Positions 22,984 to 30,156 are shown, numbered from the stretch's first letter. The stretch: 30,156 nt of DNA from JBBDYH01 sp040901795 (GCA_040901795.1 JBBDYH010000062.1:1-30156), one strand, 5' to 3'. Translations and numbers: made by a program. Notes: generated by a model not told the origin, from the sequence alone.

Positions 22984-24218
22984 GCGATGCCTCCTAACAC
23001 CGTCGCGCGGCCGACGCGTCCGACGCCCAGCACATAGGCGGCCGTGCGGAGTGTGATTTTTCGCTCTTGGGCCAGTTGCCAGACCTGCTCGAAGGCCTCG
23101 GTCAGGGCATGGTCCAGCTCCTGTCGGACGCGATTGATCCCCCAGCGGTAGTGCTGGCGGTTCTGCACCCATTCGAAATAGCTTGCCGTAACGCCCCCGG
23201 CGTTGGCAAGTATGTCGGGGAGCACGAGGATGCCCCGCTCGTTGAAAATCTCGTCGGCCTCGGGGTCAGTCGGGCCGTTCGCCCCTTCGATGATGATCGA
23301 GGCTTTGACGCGGGGAGCATTTTCGGCCGTGAGCACACCTCCCAGCGCTGCCGGGATCAAGAGATCGACATCGAGCTCCAACAACTCGCCGCGGCGCGAC
23401 AATCGCTCGGCCCCTTTGTATCCGGCGAGCGAGGCCTCGTGATTGCGAGCGTAGTCCAGCATGTCCGCGAGATCGAGCCCGTCCTTGCGATAATAGTCGC
23501 CGCTGGCATCGCCGATGGCGACGATCTTGCATTGGGCTTCGTGCAGAAACTGCGCCGCGTGCGAACCGACGTTGCCGAAGCCCTGGATGGCAACGCGCGT
23601 ATTCTCCAGCTTGCGACCCAGGCGGCCCAGCAGCTTGTTGACGCAGATGCCTACGCCGCGGCCGGTCGCCTCCTCGCGCCCCGGGATGCCGAACATCTCG
23701 ACCGGTTTGCCGGTGACGCAGGCCGGAGCAAAACCGTGGAACTTCTCATACTGGTTCATAATCCAGGCCATGACCTCGGGCCCGGTGCCCATATCGGGGG
23801 CGGGGATATCCTTATCGGGACCGAACAAGTCGTGCGTCTCGTCGACGAACTTGCGCGTGATCCGCTCCAGCTCGCGCCGGCTGATCCCGCGGGGATCGAT
23901 GGCGATGCCTCCTTTTGCGCCGCCATACGGCAAATTGACGACGGCGTTCTTCCAGGTCATCAGCGCCGCGAGCGAGCGGACTTCGTCGAGATCGACTTCG
24001 GGATGATAGCGCAGCCCCCCTTTCATCGGCCCGCGCGAGTTGTCGTGTTGCACGCGATAACCGATGAACGTGGCCAGCTCGCCGTTGTCCATTTCGACGG
24101 CGATCTGGACGGTGACTTCACGCTTGGGGATCAGCATCAGCCGGCGCATGTTGTCCGTCAGGTCCAACTGATCGGCGGCACGGTCGAAGTAGTACCGGGT
24201 GGCGTCGAAGGCCTTCAT
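22980..24218 (-). CDS. gdhA: Glutamate dehydrogenase (Glu/Leu/Phe/Val dehydrogenase family)
   Basis: Reversible oxidative deamination of glutamate to 2-oxoglutarate, probably NAD-dependent, hexameric, cytosolic. The 412-residue length matches the family. Seen: QHDNSRGPMKGGLRYHPEVD (catalytic-Lys segment), MTWKNAVVNLPYGGAKGGI, PAPDMGTGPEVMAWI, VAIQGFGNVGSHAAQFL (Rossmann GxGxxG) and LIPAALGGVLT with IIEGANGPTDPEAD. The start is ATG 24218 (MKAFDATRYYFDRA); an open extension of 70 codons upstream is not family-like. Upstream are four 10-bp units of the CACAGAT type (24261-24300). The stop overlaps the cNMP-binding gene. Specificity among Glu, Leu, Phe and Val cannot be settled by eye; glutamate is favoured by PMKGGLR. 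Confidence 0.93.
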   Translation of the reverse strand: MKAFDATRYYFDRAADQLDLTDNMRRLMLIPKREVTVQIAVEMDNGELATFIGYRVQHDNSRGPMKGGLRYHPEVDLDEVRSLAALMTWKNAVVNLPYGGAKGGIAIDPRGISRRELERITRKFVDETHDLFGPDKDIPAPDMGTGPEVMAWIMNQYEKFHGFAPACVTGKPVEMFGIPGREEATGRGVGICVNKLLGRLGRKLENTRVAIQGFGNVGSHAAQFLHEAQCKIVAIGDASGDYYRKDGLDLADMLDYARNHEASLAGYKGAERLSRRGELLELDVDLLIPAALGGVLTAENAPRVKASIIIEGANGPTDPEADEIFNERGILVLPDILANAGGVTASYFEWVQNRQHYRWGINRVRQELDHALTEAFEQVWQLAQERKITLRTAAYVLGVGRVGRATVLGGIA

Positions 24219-24260
24219 TGAGCTCGCATCCCAGGCAAGTTTTTGGTTCAGCGGCAAGGA

Positions 24261-24300
24261 CCACAGATAGACACAGATTGGAACAGATGGCCACAGATCA
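24261..24300. repeat. Four 10-bp CACAGAT-type units upstream of gdhA
   Basis: CAGAT recurs every 10 bp (CCACAGATAG, ACACAGATTG, GAACAGATGG, CCACAGATCA). Partial inverted copies GTCTGTGTTCATCTGTCG lie at about 24338-24356. It is 43-82 bp upstream of the gdhA start and could be a phased site or a dispersed microsatellite. Confidence 0.75.
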
Positions 24301-24438
24301 TCAAAGAGCGGTAAATGAAACGGCCTGTCCCCGTCTGTGTTCATCTGTCGTTGTCCCTTCGGATCACCCGTCAAGTTTACCCGCAGCAGAAAGTCATCGA
24401 GCATCTCAGCGGCTTGTGCTTGCCTCAATGTGCCGGTA

Positions 24439-25398
24439 CTAGTCGGCCGATACTCTCGCTGGCTTCGACGTGCCGCCTGCTCTTAAGTGCTTTCCAAAGA
24501 ACTCTAGGATTTCCTTTTCCGCGTCGGCGCCTTGGTCGCGATGGCGGACGGTGCATTCAATGCCGAGTTTGTCCATCTGTTCTTTGAGACGCAGACCAAA
24601 GTTGATGTGATGAATGCCTTGGCCGGGTTTGGCCTCGGCGGGCAACACCTGCGCCTCGCTATAGAACGCATAGACCGGCGGGTCATCCTTGGTCAGGTAA
24701 TTGATGGGCGACGCGGCCTCGTACAGCTTGTATGCTTTGGGCGTTTGGAGTTCATCGGGATTCAAGCCGTAGAAGCCTTCCAGGGCTGGATGTCTGGCCG
24801 CTGATTCGCCTACCCACTCCCTGATCATGCGCGGGTCGTAGCTGGACTGGGCGCCTTGCACGCACATGCAGCTCAGTCGTGTGGACTGCTGCAGGACAGG
24901 ATCGACATAGTCAGAGTCCGCCATCTCGTCGTGGAAACCAATCCACAGCGAGGTGCCGGCGCCCGCGGACCCGCCGGTTGCCCCGACTCGATCGGGATCG
25001 AGGTTCCACTCTTTTGCTTTGGTACGAGCGAATTGAATGGCGCGCGCACAGTCCATGTAATGGGCTGGAAAGCTGACCTCGGGCGACAGCCGATAATCCA
25101 CCGCCACTACCGAGATACCTCGAGCTAACAAGCCTTCCAGGAGCACCGCCGAGAGCGCGTCCTTGCTGCCGCTGTGAAATCCGCCGCCGTGGATAAAGAC
25201 TACGAGCGGTGTCGGCCGCTGTGACGTAGCCTTCCAAAGATCGAGCACGTTGCGCTGATGCGGGCCGTAGGAAACGTCGGCCAGGTCGGGCGCCGGCTTG
25301 GTTCTCCCGCTGTGCGGTTGAGCGTCAGCCGGCGCAAGGAACTGCGTACACACCAGAAAAGCTAGCGCGGCACGGGAGACTAATGCAACGGCATTCAT
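24439..25398 (-). CDS. Secreted alpha/beta-hydrolase (esterase/lipase, HSL-like)
   Basis: Serine esterase of 319 residues, presumably exported. The N-terminal ~27 residues form a Sec signal peptide (VSRAALAFLVCTQFLAPADA, cleavage after ADA). The oxyanion motif HGGGF is at 70-74 and the nucleophile elbow GGSAGAG has Ser144. A long SPINYL near residue 233 is followed by DPPVYAFYSEAQVLPAEA, the usual acid-region segment; the catalytic His is not certain and may be the His of RHRDQG. Similar proteins hydrolyse short acyl esters or polysaccharide acetyl groups; the substrate is unknown. ATG 25398 has AAGGA seven bases upstream. A TATAAT box lies at 25460-25455. It is divergent from the S9 peptidase. 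Confidence 0.85.
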   Translation of the reverse strand: MNAVALVSRAALAFLVCTQFLAPADAQPHSGRTKPAPDLADVSYGPHQRNVLDLWKATSQRPTPLVVFIHGGGFHSGSKDALSAVLLEGLLARGISVVAVDYRLSPEVSFPAHYMDCARAIQFARTKAKEWNLDPDRVGATGGSAGAGTSLWIGFHDEMADSDYVDPVLQQSTRLSCMCVQGAQSSYDPRMIREWVGESAARHPALEGFYGLNPDELQTPKAYKLYEAASPINYLTKDDPPVYAFYSEAQVLPAEAKPGQGIHHINFGLRLKEQMDKLGIECTVRHRDQGADAEKEILEFFGKHLRAGGTSKPARVSAD

Positions 25399-25708
25399 TC
25401 ATCATTCCTTTCGAGTGTTCGCCGCGGTAATGCGGCCATCAAAGGCGAATGACGATTATAGCCGAGATAGCCATTCCGGAACCCAAGCCAAAACTTCCTG
25501 CACGGTAACGAATGACCCTATTCGGCATTTCTTGGCGTCAATTGACACTGCCGGTTGCAGGGTGAACTCCCGCCGCTTAGAATCCCCGCCGCTGGCCACG
25601 GCAAAACGCTCGACCGACGCGGTTGCCTGACCGCCAGTCCCCGGACCGGCATGATAAGATACAGGACCACGCATCTTCCCGTTGCCGCCGCGATTGCAGG
25701 AGCCGCCC
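25399..25708. other. 310-bp divergent promoter region, esterase / S9 peptidase
   Basis: Contains the esterase Shine-Dalgarno and -10, and a CATGATAAGATACAGG segment (about 25650) that could be a -10 for the peptidase. I see no gene or RNA in it. Confidence 0.55.
25455..25460 (-). promoter_or_regulatory. Probable -10 box of the esterase gene
   Basis: TATAAT on the minus strand, about 57 bp before the ATG. The matching -35 (GTTCCG/GGTTCC at 16-17 bp) is weak. Confidence 0.4.
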
Positions 25709-27676
25709 ATGACCCGTTGCCTGCTGTTGTCTTGGCTCGTCGCCAGCGTCGTTCCCGCCTTGGCCGACGAGGCCGACCCGCGACGGCCCTCCGCGATCAC
25801 GACCACCAACGTGCCGGTCGTCCCGGCCGATCTGCTCGAACGGCTGGCCCAGTATCAGAACGTGCGCGAGGCAGCCTTCCAGGGCTGGGCGCCGGACGGT
25901 TCGGGCATGCTCATTCGCACGCGCTTCGGCAACGCGCCGCAGCTTCACCGCGTATACGAGCCGGGCGGCCGTCGCGAGCAGGTGACGTTCTTCGACGAGC
26001 CGACGTCCGGCCGTCCCGTCCACGGCCGGAAAGGCGAGTATCTGGCGACACTCAGCAAGGGAGGCAACGAGAACTACCAGATCTACCGTGTCGACCTCGA
26101 GGCCTTCCGCACGGAGCTGCTCACCGACGGAAAGTCGCGCAATGAACTGGGACCCGTGAGCGACGACGGACAGCGGATGATCGTGGCCAGCAACCGCCGC
26201 ACGCCAGGCGACATGGACTTGTATGCCGTGGATCCGCGGCAGCCAGGCGAATGGGAGCTGCTGATCAAGTCGAGCGCCCGTTGGATCGCGCACGACTGGT
26301 CGCCCGACCGGCAACGATTCCTCGTCGATCGATACGTTTCGATCAACGAATCGTATGCGTTCGTCTTCGAAATGCCCACCAAGGAATTGAAAGCGCTGCC
26401 CGTCCCGGCCGCACGCACCAGATCCGCGTTCAAGCCGCTTCACGAGGCAATCGGCAAAATGGCCTTCGCGCCCGACGGCCGCACGTACTATCTCACCACG
26501 GATGCGGGCAGCGAGTTCCTGCGGCTGGCGCGGGCCAGCATCGACAAGCCAGCGCACTACGAGTATCTCACCGACGATCTGAAGTGGGACGTCGATGACA
26601 TCGATGTCGACAACGAATCCGGCCGCGTGGCCTTTACGATCAACGAGGACGGCGCGAGCAAGCTGTTCCTGCTCGAAGACGGAAAACGCCGCGAAATCCC
26701 ATTGCCGCTCGGCATCGCCAGCGGCCTTGAGTTCTCGCCCGACGGAGCTCAGCTCGGCTTCACGCTGGCCCGGCCCAACGCACCCGCCGAAGCGTATAGC
26801 GTGGCCGTCGCCGGCGGCGAGCCGACGCGCTGGACCTTTAGCGAGGTCGGCGGGCTCGATCCGGCGTCGTTCGTCGTGCCCGAGCGAATCCGGTTTGCGT
26901 CGTTTGACGGGCGGGAGATTCCGGCCTGGTACTATCGGCCGGGCGCGACCTCGCCCGACAAAAAGACGCCGGTGTTGATCCAGATCCACGGCGGCCCCGA
27001 GTCGCAATATCGCCCGAGTTTTTCGCCGACCACGCAGTTCTATGTTAGCGAAGGCATTGCCGTCATCCATCCCAACGTGCGCGGCTCGGCCGGCTATGGG
27101 AAGACTTATTTGCGGCTCGACAACGCCGAGCGGCGCGAGGACAGCGTCAAGGACATCGGCGCGCTGCTCGACTGGATCGCCCGGCAGCCCGATCTCGATG
27201 CCTCGCGCGTGGCGGTGTCCGGCGGTTCCTATGGCGGCTACATGGTGCTGGCCTCGCTCGTGCACTACGGCGACCGTCTCAAGGCTGGGGTCGACTACGT
27301 GGGCATCGCCAACTTCATCACGTTCCTGGAGCGCACGAGCCCCTACCGCCAGGACTTGCGGCGGGCGGAGTATGGGGACGAGCGGAAGCCCGAAATGCGG
27401 TCGGTGTTCGAGCGGATCAACCCGACGGCCAACGCCGGCAAGATCGTCTCTGCCCTGCTGGTGGCCCACGGGCGGAACGACCCGCGCGTGCCGTTCTCCG
27501 AAGCGGAACAGATCGTCGACATCGTCCGCGGCAACATCACGGGAGGCAATGGTCGCGAGGTGTGGACGGTCTACGCCGACAATGAAGGCCACGGCTTCAA
27601 CAAGAAGGACAACTCCGACTACGTGCGGGCCGCCGAGGCGCTCTTCCTCCGCCGCTTCCTCATCGGCGAGAAGTAG
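25709..27676 (+). CDS. Secreted S9 family prolyl oligopeptidase-like peptidase
   Basis: Serine peptidase of 655 residues with an N-terminal seven-bladed beta-propeller (WD40-like PD40 repeats, about 60-390: GWAPDGSGMLIRTR, DWSPDRQRFLVDR, AFAPDGRTYYLT, EFSPDGAQLGFT) and a C-terminal alpha/beta hydrolase domain. The nucleophile is Ser507 in GGSYGGYM, the Asp is D591 in HGRNDPRVP and the His is H628 in NEGHGF; triad order is correct. A signal peptide (MTRCLLLSWLVASVVPALA) implies export. The start is ATG 25709, with AGGAG six bases upstream; an in-frame extension to TTG 25682 is not needed. Its last ~120 bp (27559-27676) is repeated with about 88% identity at 28019-28134, after the phd-like gene. 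Confidence 0.93.
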   Translation: MTRCLLLSWLVASVVPALADEADPRRPSAITTTNVPVVPADLLERLAQYQNVREAAFQGWAPDGSGMLIRTRFGNAPQLHRVYEPGGRREQVTFFDEPTSGRPVHGRKGEYLATLSKGGNENYQIYRVDLEAFRTELLTDGKSRNELGPVSDDGQRMIVASNRRTPGDMDLYAVDPRQPGEWELLIKSSARWIAHDWSPDRQRFLVDRYVSINESYAFVFEMPTKELKALPVPAARTRSAFKPLHEAIGKMAFAPDGRTYYLTTDAGSEFLRLARASIDKPAHYEYLTDDLKWDVDDIDVDNESGRVAFTINEDGASKLFLLEDGKRREIPLPLGIASGLEFSPDGAQLGFTLARPNAPAEAYSVAVAGGEPTRWTFSEVGGLDPASFVVPERIRFASFDGREIPAWYYRPGATSPDKKTPVLIQIHGGPESQYRPSFSPTTQFYVSEGIAVIHPNVRGSAGYGKTYLRLDNAERREDSVKDIGALLDWIARQPDLDASRVAVSGGSYGGYMVLASLVHYGDRLKAGVDYVGIANFITFLERTSPYRQDLRRAEYGDERKPEMRSVFERINPTANAGKIVSALLVAHGRNDPRVPFSEAEQIVDIVRGNITGGNGREVWTVYADNEGHGFNKKDNSDYVRAAEALFLRRFLIGEK

Positions 27677-27705
27677 CAATTCGCTCCTCGATCCTCGCTC
27701 CTCAA

Positions 27706-28005
27706 TCAGCGCCGTCGGGGTCGGCCCCCTGGCTTAGACCGTGCAGTGCGAGATTGCGCTACTCGCGTCCAGAATTCCTCGTGCGGGATTCCCCCGCTCT
27801 GGTCGATTTGCTTATAAGCTTCCTTGAAGATCGATCGCAGCGTCCGGCCAGGTGAAATCAGATTCTCCGCCTCCGCCTTGTTGCGAACCGCCACGAGCAC
27901 TGCGACGGGCTTACCTTTGCGCGTGACTAACACCGGCTGCTCCTGGCTGGCCTGCAAGTAGTCGTCAAACTGAGCAGCCACCTTCGCGGCTGTCGCGGTT
28001 TTCAT
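27706..28005 (-). CDS. Phd/YefM-type antitoxin, no visible toxin partner
   Basis: A 99-residue predicted antitoxin. The N-terminal Phd fold is clear: MKTATAAKVAAQFDDYLQAS, then EQPVLVTRKGKPVAVLVAV, the AbrB-like dimer and DNA-binding core. The C-terminal part (from SPGRTLRSIF) should form the toxin-inhibiting helix; it ends in a basic tail (GGRPRRR). ATG 28005 (MKTAT) is chosen; a longer upstream reading lies in a peptidase fragment and is spurious. No toxin gene of the expected size lies downstream, where only 29 bp separate it from the peptidase stop. It is placed exactly between two copies of the peptidase 3' end, so it probably arrived on or with a recombination event. Confidence 0.88.
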   Translation of the reverse strand: MKTATAAKVAAQFDDYLQASQEQPVLVTRKGKPVAVLVAVRNKAEAENLISPGRTLRSIFKEAYKQIDQSGGIPHEEFWTRVAQSRTARSKPGGRPRRR

Positions 28006-28013
28006 AAAATCAC

Positions 28014-28134
28014 CCGAGGTGTGGACCGTGTATGCCGACAACGAAGGCCACGGCTTCGCCAAGAAGGACAACTCCGACTACGTGCGTGCCGCCGAGGCGC
28101 TCTTCCTGCGGCGGTTCCCGCTCGGCGAGAAGTA
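28014..28134 (+). pseudogene. Duplicated 3'-terminal fragment of the S9 peptidase gene
   Basis: Encodes VWTVYADNEGHGFAKKDN and SDYVRAAEALFLRRFPLGEK, then a stop (TAA 28132-28134). This matches the end of the intact peptidase (27554-27676) with about 14 differences in 117 bases, mostly at third positions, by my manual count. Identity begins at CGAGGTGTGGAC, nine bases from the antitoxin ATG. It includes the catalytic His codon but nothing upstream, so it is not expressed as an enzyme. Origin could be a tandem paralogue reduced by deletion, or a displaced 3' end after integration. Confidence 0.9.
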
Positions 28135-28227
28135 ACGCGAACGTCCGTCGGAGCGGACTGGCGAGGCTTTGTCTGACCGGGGGACAGCTTGTTGCGCCAT
28201 TGCGCTTAATCTCGCGAAAATTAATTA

Positions 28228-28328
28228 AGAACCGCTAACAATAGTAACCCGACGCGTAAGCGAGGCCGAATCTGCCGGTTCCTCGCTCACGCTTCGGGTT
28301 ACTGTGTGCCGGTTGTGTTAGCGGTTCT
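28228..28328. repeat. Nested inverted repeat, AGTAACCC family
   Basis: Outer arms AGAACCGCTAACA (28228-28240) and TGTTAGCGGTTCT (28316-28328) are perfect. Inner 23-bp arms (28243-28265 beginning AGTAACCCGACGCG, and 28281-28303 ending CGGGTTACT) differ at two positions. Loop of 15 bp. No coding sequence inside, so it is a MITE- or REP-like element. Confidence 0.9.
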
Positions 28329-28852
28329 AAATCATGGATTTTGCGCAACAGACCGCTCTGTGCTTGAGCGGCGAGGTGGCGCAAGTCTATGTGCGGGTGA
28401 TATTTCGTGAATGGGTGCGACATCGGGGCCTGCGAATGGTTGCGCTTTTGATTGCATCTTATTTTGGACGCCCCGCTACGGCCCGCCACGGCGGGTAAAC
28501 TGGGCAGGCAGCGGTGGCCGGCGGGTGGCGAATTTCTGCACAACGCCGAGTTGTTGCCGAAAAACGGAGGTTGAGCGGAAAAAACTCCCAGCTCGCGGAG
28601 ATTAAGTTGCAACCTTAAGTCATAGACGCCGGCCAACTTGTGGTGCGGCCATCCGGGATGTGCGGGCAGAGTTTTTGCATTTGGGAACACGCTTTGTGTT
28701 TGGAACTTGAGACCGCCGTCAGGGGGATGCGCACCGTCTTCCGCGGCGGGAGGGGGAAGCACTGCGGCACCGACAGCATCGGTCGACACGGCACTGCGGA
28801 GACCGAATTGCCAAAAGCGACCAAGCGGACGGTTATGGACAAGCTGTGTATT

Positions 28853-28881
28853 TATATACACTATCAGGCACCATTTGTCAA
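28853..28881 (-). promoter_or_regulatory. Strong sigma70-type promoter with no assigned gene
   Basis: On the minus strand TTGACA (28881-28876), a 17-bp spacer, and TATATA (28858-28853). Transcription would start near 28846 and run left through the gene-free region toward the inverted repeat at 28328. Confidence 0.7.
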
Positions 28882-28974
28882 GGGGGTAATTTGAGCCACG
28901 CCAGAAAGAAATGCGCTTCGCCGAAACGGGCTGGCGTGCGGTTGTCATCGGCATCTAACGCGATTTCGTCACGT

Positions 28975-29328
28975 CTAAAATGACAGCATGGTTCGTCTTT
29001 TTCGGCCCTTGCCTTTGGAAGCCACTCGCCTGTTGGTTCGGATGATCAGCTTGCCTCCTGCAGCGGTAAGCGCCCGCACGAGCTGATCCATCGAAACATC
29101 GGATGCGGCGCGTTCCATCTTGGCGACGCGCGGCTGCGTCGTTTTCAGTTTGGCGCCGAGTTCCTTTTGCGAGAGGCCGCGGGCCTGTCGCTGTTGCCGG
29201 ATTGCCGTCGCCAGCTTAACGCGCGCATCGAGCAGTTGGCGTTCCTCCGCGCTCATCCCCAGGAAGTCGGCGGCGTCGCCAACCTTCCAACCTGCCGCCT
29301 CCAATGCTTTACGTTTTGTGGTCTCCAT
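28975..29328 (-). CDS. XRE-family antitoxin (HigA-like)
   Basis: A 117-residue DNA-binding antitoxin. The N-terminal KRKALEAAGWKVGDAADFLGM segment is typical of antitoxins paired with Gp49-like RelE toxins. The Cro/C1-type HTH (about residues 42-95) contains RQQRQARGLSQKELGAKL and TTQPRVAKMERAASDVSMDQLVRAL. The C-terminal tail is basic (GKGRKRR). The start is ATG 29328 (METTKRK); an in-frame extension upstream is spurious. It follows the truncated toxin with 22 bp between, the normal toxin-first order. With the toxin broken it may persist as an orphan repressor. Confidence 0.9.
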   Translation of the reverse strand: METTKRKALEAAGWKVGDAADFLGMSAEERQLLDARVKLATAIRQQRQARGLSQKELGAKLKTTQPRVAKMERAASDVSMDQLVRALTAAGGKLIIRTNRRVASKGKGRKRRTMLSF

Positions 29329-29350
29329 CGCTCTTGCCCTCGTTCGAGGA

Positions 29351-29530
29351 TTATTTTTTCTGGGCTGCTTTGACCGCAGCATCGTAGCGCTTGAGGCGGT
29401 CCTTGCAGCGTCTGATGACTTCATCGAGTATCTTGCGAGTCTTCTTGGAGTACACGTCCAAAACCAGGACCGCATCGGAGTCGGCTCGATATATGATCCG
29501 CCAATTGTGTTCGCGAACTCGCACTGCAGT
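29351..29530 (-). pseudogene. C-terminal half of a RelE/HigB (Gp49-like) toxin
   Basis: Reads TAVRVREHNWRIIYRADSD and AVLVLDVYSKKTRKILDE and VIRRCKDRLKRYDAA, ending in a stop at 29353-29351. This is the second half of Gp49-like toxins (WRIIYR, SKKT, RRLK-type helix). Only about 57-60 codons are present against ~110-120 in intact relatives. A GTG at 29524 could start it, but the N-terminal helices are missing. The VapC stop (29533-29531) lies immediately before it in the same frame, so the PIN gene has replaced the missing half. Activity is unlikely but the catalytic C-terminal residues remain. Confidence 0.85.
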
Positions 29531-29935
29531 TCAAGGAACCTGCCAATCTTCGATCGCCAGGCCCGCAACTCGGCCGAATTCGCCCGTGTTGTGCGTCACC
29601 AGGGTGCAGCCGTTGGCCAGCGCAATCGCCGCGATTTGCATGTCCAGCGGACCGATCACCTGGCCGATCGACCCCAGGTGATGGCGGATCGCGGCATATC
29701 GATCGGCCGCGGTGTCGTCGAACGGCAAACTCGCGTACGGAGCCAGCAGCGTGTCGAGGGCGCTTCGATTCACCACCGGCTTCGCACTTCGCAGGCATCC
29801 GTGGCGCAGTTCGGCCACGACGACGGAACAGATGCGAATATCGGCAGGGGTGAGCGCTTTAAACCGGGCCGCCAGGGACGCGGTCGGGTGACGAAGAACG
29901 GTGATCCAGACGTTCGTATCGAGCAAATAGATCAT
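29531..29935 (-). CDS. VapC-type PIN-domain toxin
   Basis: Predicted endoribonuclease of 134 residues, usually blocked by a VapB-type partner. Acidic residues of the PIN site are in place: D6 (YLLDTNVWI), E42 (VVVAELRHGC) and D98 (VIGPLDMQIAA); the fourth site falls in VTHNTGEFGRV. Length matches the family. ATG 29935 overlaps the stop of the upstream antitoxin (ATGA). Its C-terminus ends naturally at IEDWQVP, so the gene itself is complete, and directly after its stop comes the truncated RelE-like reading frame. The pair is likely active. Confidence 0.93.
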   Translation of the reverse strand: MIYLLDTNVWITVLRHPTASLAARFKALTPADIRICSVVVAELRHGCLRSAKPVVNRSALDTLLAPYASLPFDDTAADRYAAIRHHLGSIGQVIGPLDMQIAAIALANGCTLVTHNTGEFGRVAGLAIEDWQVP

Positions 29936-30156
29936 TCAAGCTCCACGGGAGGAGGCGACTCTCCTTGCGGGGGGCGAACGAACGTCTCGTCGTCGATGGA
30001 GCCGAACAAGTCGAAATACCCGGGAGGCCAACCCTTCCCCGTGACAGGTTTTGGCCGCGCGGTCACTTCCACCTCGAACTCCGTATCCGGCTGTCCGACC
30101 AGCACTTCCAGATGCAATTTCCCGTCGGGACCGCTCGTCGAATTCAGCACGATGCT
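29932..30156 (-). CDS. Antitoxin of the VapC pair, 5' end outside window
   Basis: Partial; at least 72 residues are visible. It lacks a clear DNA-binding domain but shows the segment TSGPDGKLHLEVLVGQPDTEFEVEVTARP, a short beta-rich region, followed by GKGWPPGYFDLFGSIDDETFVRPP and ending PPPVELE. Such proteins precede PIN toxins in planctomycete-like genomes; the C-terminal peptide probably occupies the PIN active site. The frame continues past the right edge (S-I-V-L-N), so the GTG at 30150 is probably not the start. The stop overlaps vapC by ATGA, so the two are co-translated. I name it by position, not by a recognised family. Confidence 0.75.
   Translation of the reverse strand, partial: SIVLNSTSGPDGKLHLEVLVGQPDTEFEVEVTARPKPVTGKGWPPGYFDLFGSIDDETFVRPPQGESPPPVELE

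Larger units (their letters stand above)
28135..28974. other. 840-bp region without a convincing gene
   Basis: Holds a large inverted repeat (28228-28328), a strong minus-strand promoter (28853-28881) and AT-richer DNA (28400-28620) with no recognisable protein. A long minus-strand frame (28954-28235) includes the promoter and the repeat, encoding NPKRERGT-like residues, and reads as non-coding. Confidence 0.55.

Noticed and set aside
25577..27679. A 700-codon open frame on the minus strand opposite the S9 peptidase
   Set aside because: It is the antisense shadow of the peptidase, which has signal peptide, propeller motifs and catalytic triad; the antisense has no recognisable domain and arises from GC-rich codon structure.
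28235..28954. 239-codon minus-strand frame
   Set aside because: It spans a strong promoter and a palindromic repeat, ends in repeat-encoded NPKRERGT-like residues, and shows no domain or ribosome site.

Overview
This GC-rich window looks chromosomal and most likely comes from a planctomycete of the Pirellulales type. That is an inference from the gene content: a hopanoid cluster, a response regulator with an excisionase-type DNA-binding domain fused in front of its receiver, a DUF4404 protein, and intergenic regions full of palindromic and short tandem repeats. There is no rRNA or tRNA gene to settle the taxonomy. I see no CRISPR array, prophage or classical insertion sequence.

Layout from left to right. 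(1) 1-2250: 3'-truncated type I GAPDH on the minus strand, then a SAM methyltransferase and a DUF4404 protein on the plus strand. (2) 2299-12593: isoprenoid and hopanoid block. It holds ispH (minus), the three-step squalene operon hpnC-hpnD-hpnE (plus, start/stop overlaps), then on the minus strand hpnG, a Schlafen AlbA_2-type gene broken by an in-frame TGA, hpnH, and squalene-hopene cyclase. Together they could carry an isoprenoid precursor through FPP, presqualene diphosphate, hydroxysqualene and squalene to hopene, adenosylhopane and ribosylhopane. (3) 12735-14440: a histidine kinase and an HTH-receiver regulator on the minus strand, separated by a multi-hairpin RNA candidate with an SRP-like hairpin and an intrinsic terminator, and driven by a near-consensus promoter about 170 nt upstream. 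(4) 14616-17163: mnmG preceded by a MNT nucleotidyltransferase/HEPN pair, all three joined by ATGA overlaps. (5) 17379-20456: hisD-hisC-hisB reading leftward, then a divergent threonine aldolase. (6) 21721-22451: a REP-associated tyrosine transposase (RAYT) between REP hairpins and a 15-bp direct repeat. (7) 22441-25398: glutamate dehydrogenase with an overlapping cyclic-nucleotide-binding protein, and a secreted esterase. (8) 25709-28134: a secreted S9 peptidase whose last ~120 bp is repeated downstream of a Phd/YefM antitoxin. (9) 28135-30156: repeat-rich non-coding DNA, then nested toxin-antitoxin genes: an XRE antitoxin, the C-terminal half of a RelE/HigB-type toxin, a VapC PIN toxin and its antitoxin, which runs off the window.

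The most unusual aspects are in the non-coding DNA. Short tandem repeats (7-mer, 10-mer or about 10 bp) abut the start codons of ispH, hisB, hisC, hpnG and hpnH, which lack an obvious normal Shine-Dalgarno. Several unrelated palindromic families sit at gene ends and in some cases supply the C-terminal codons. Two loci show junction scars: the peptidase 3'-end duplication around phd, and the PIN gene replacing half of a RelE-type toxin. Function calls rest on motifs read by eye; no database search was run.
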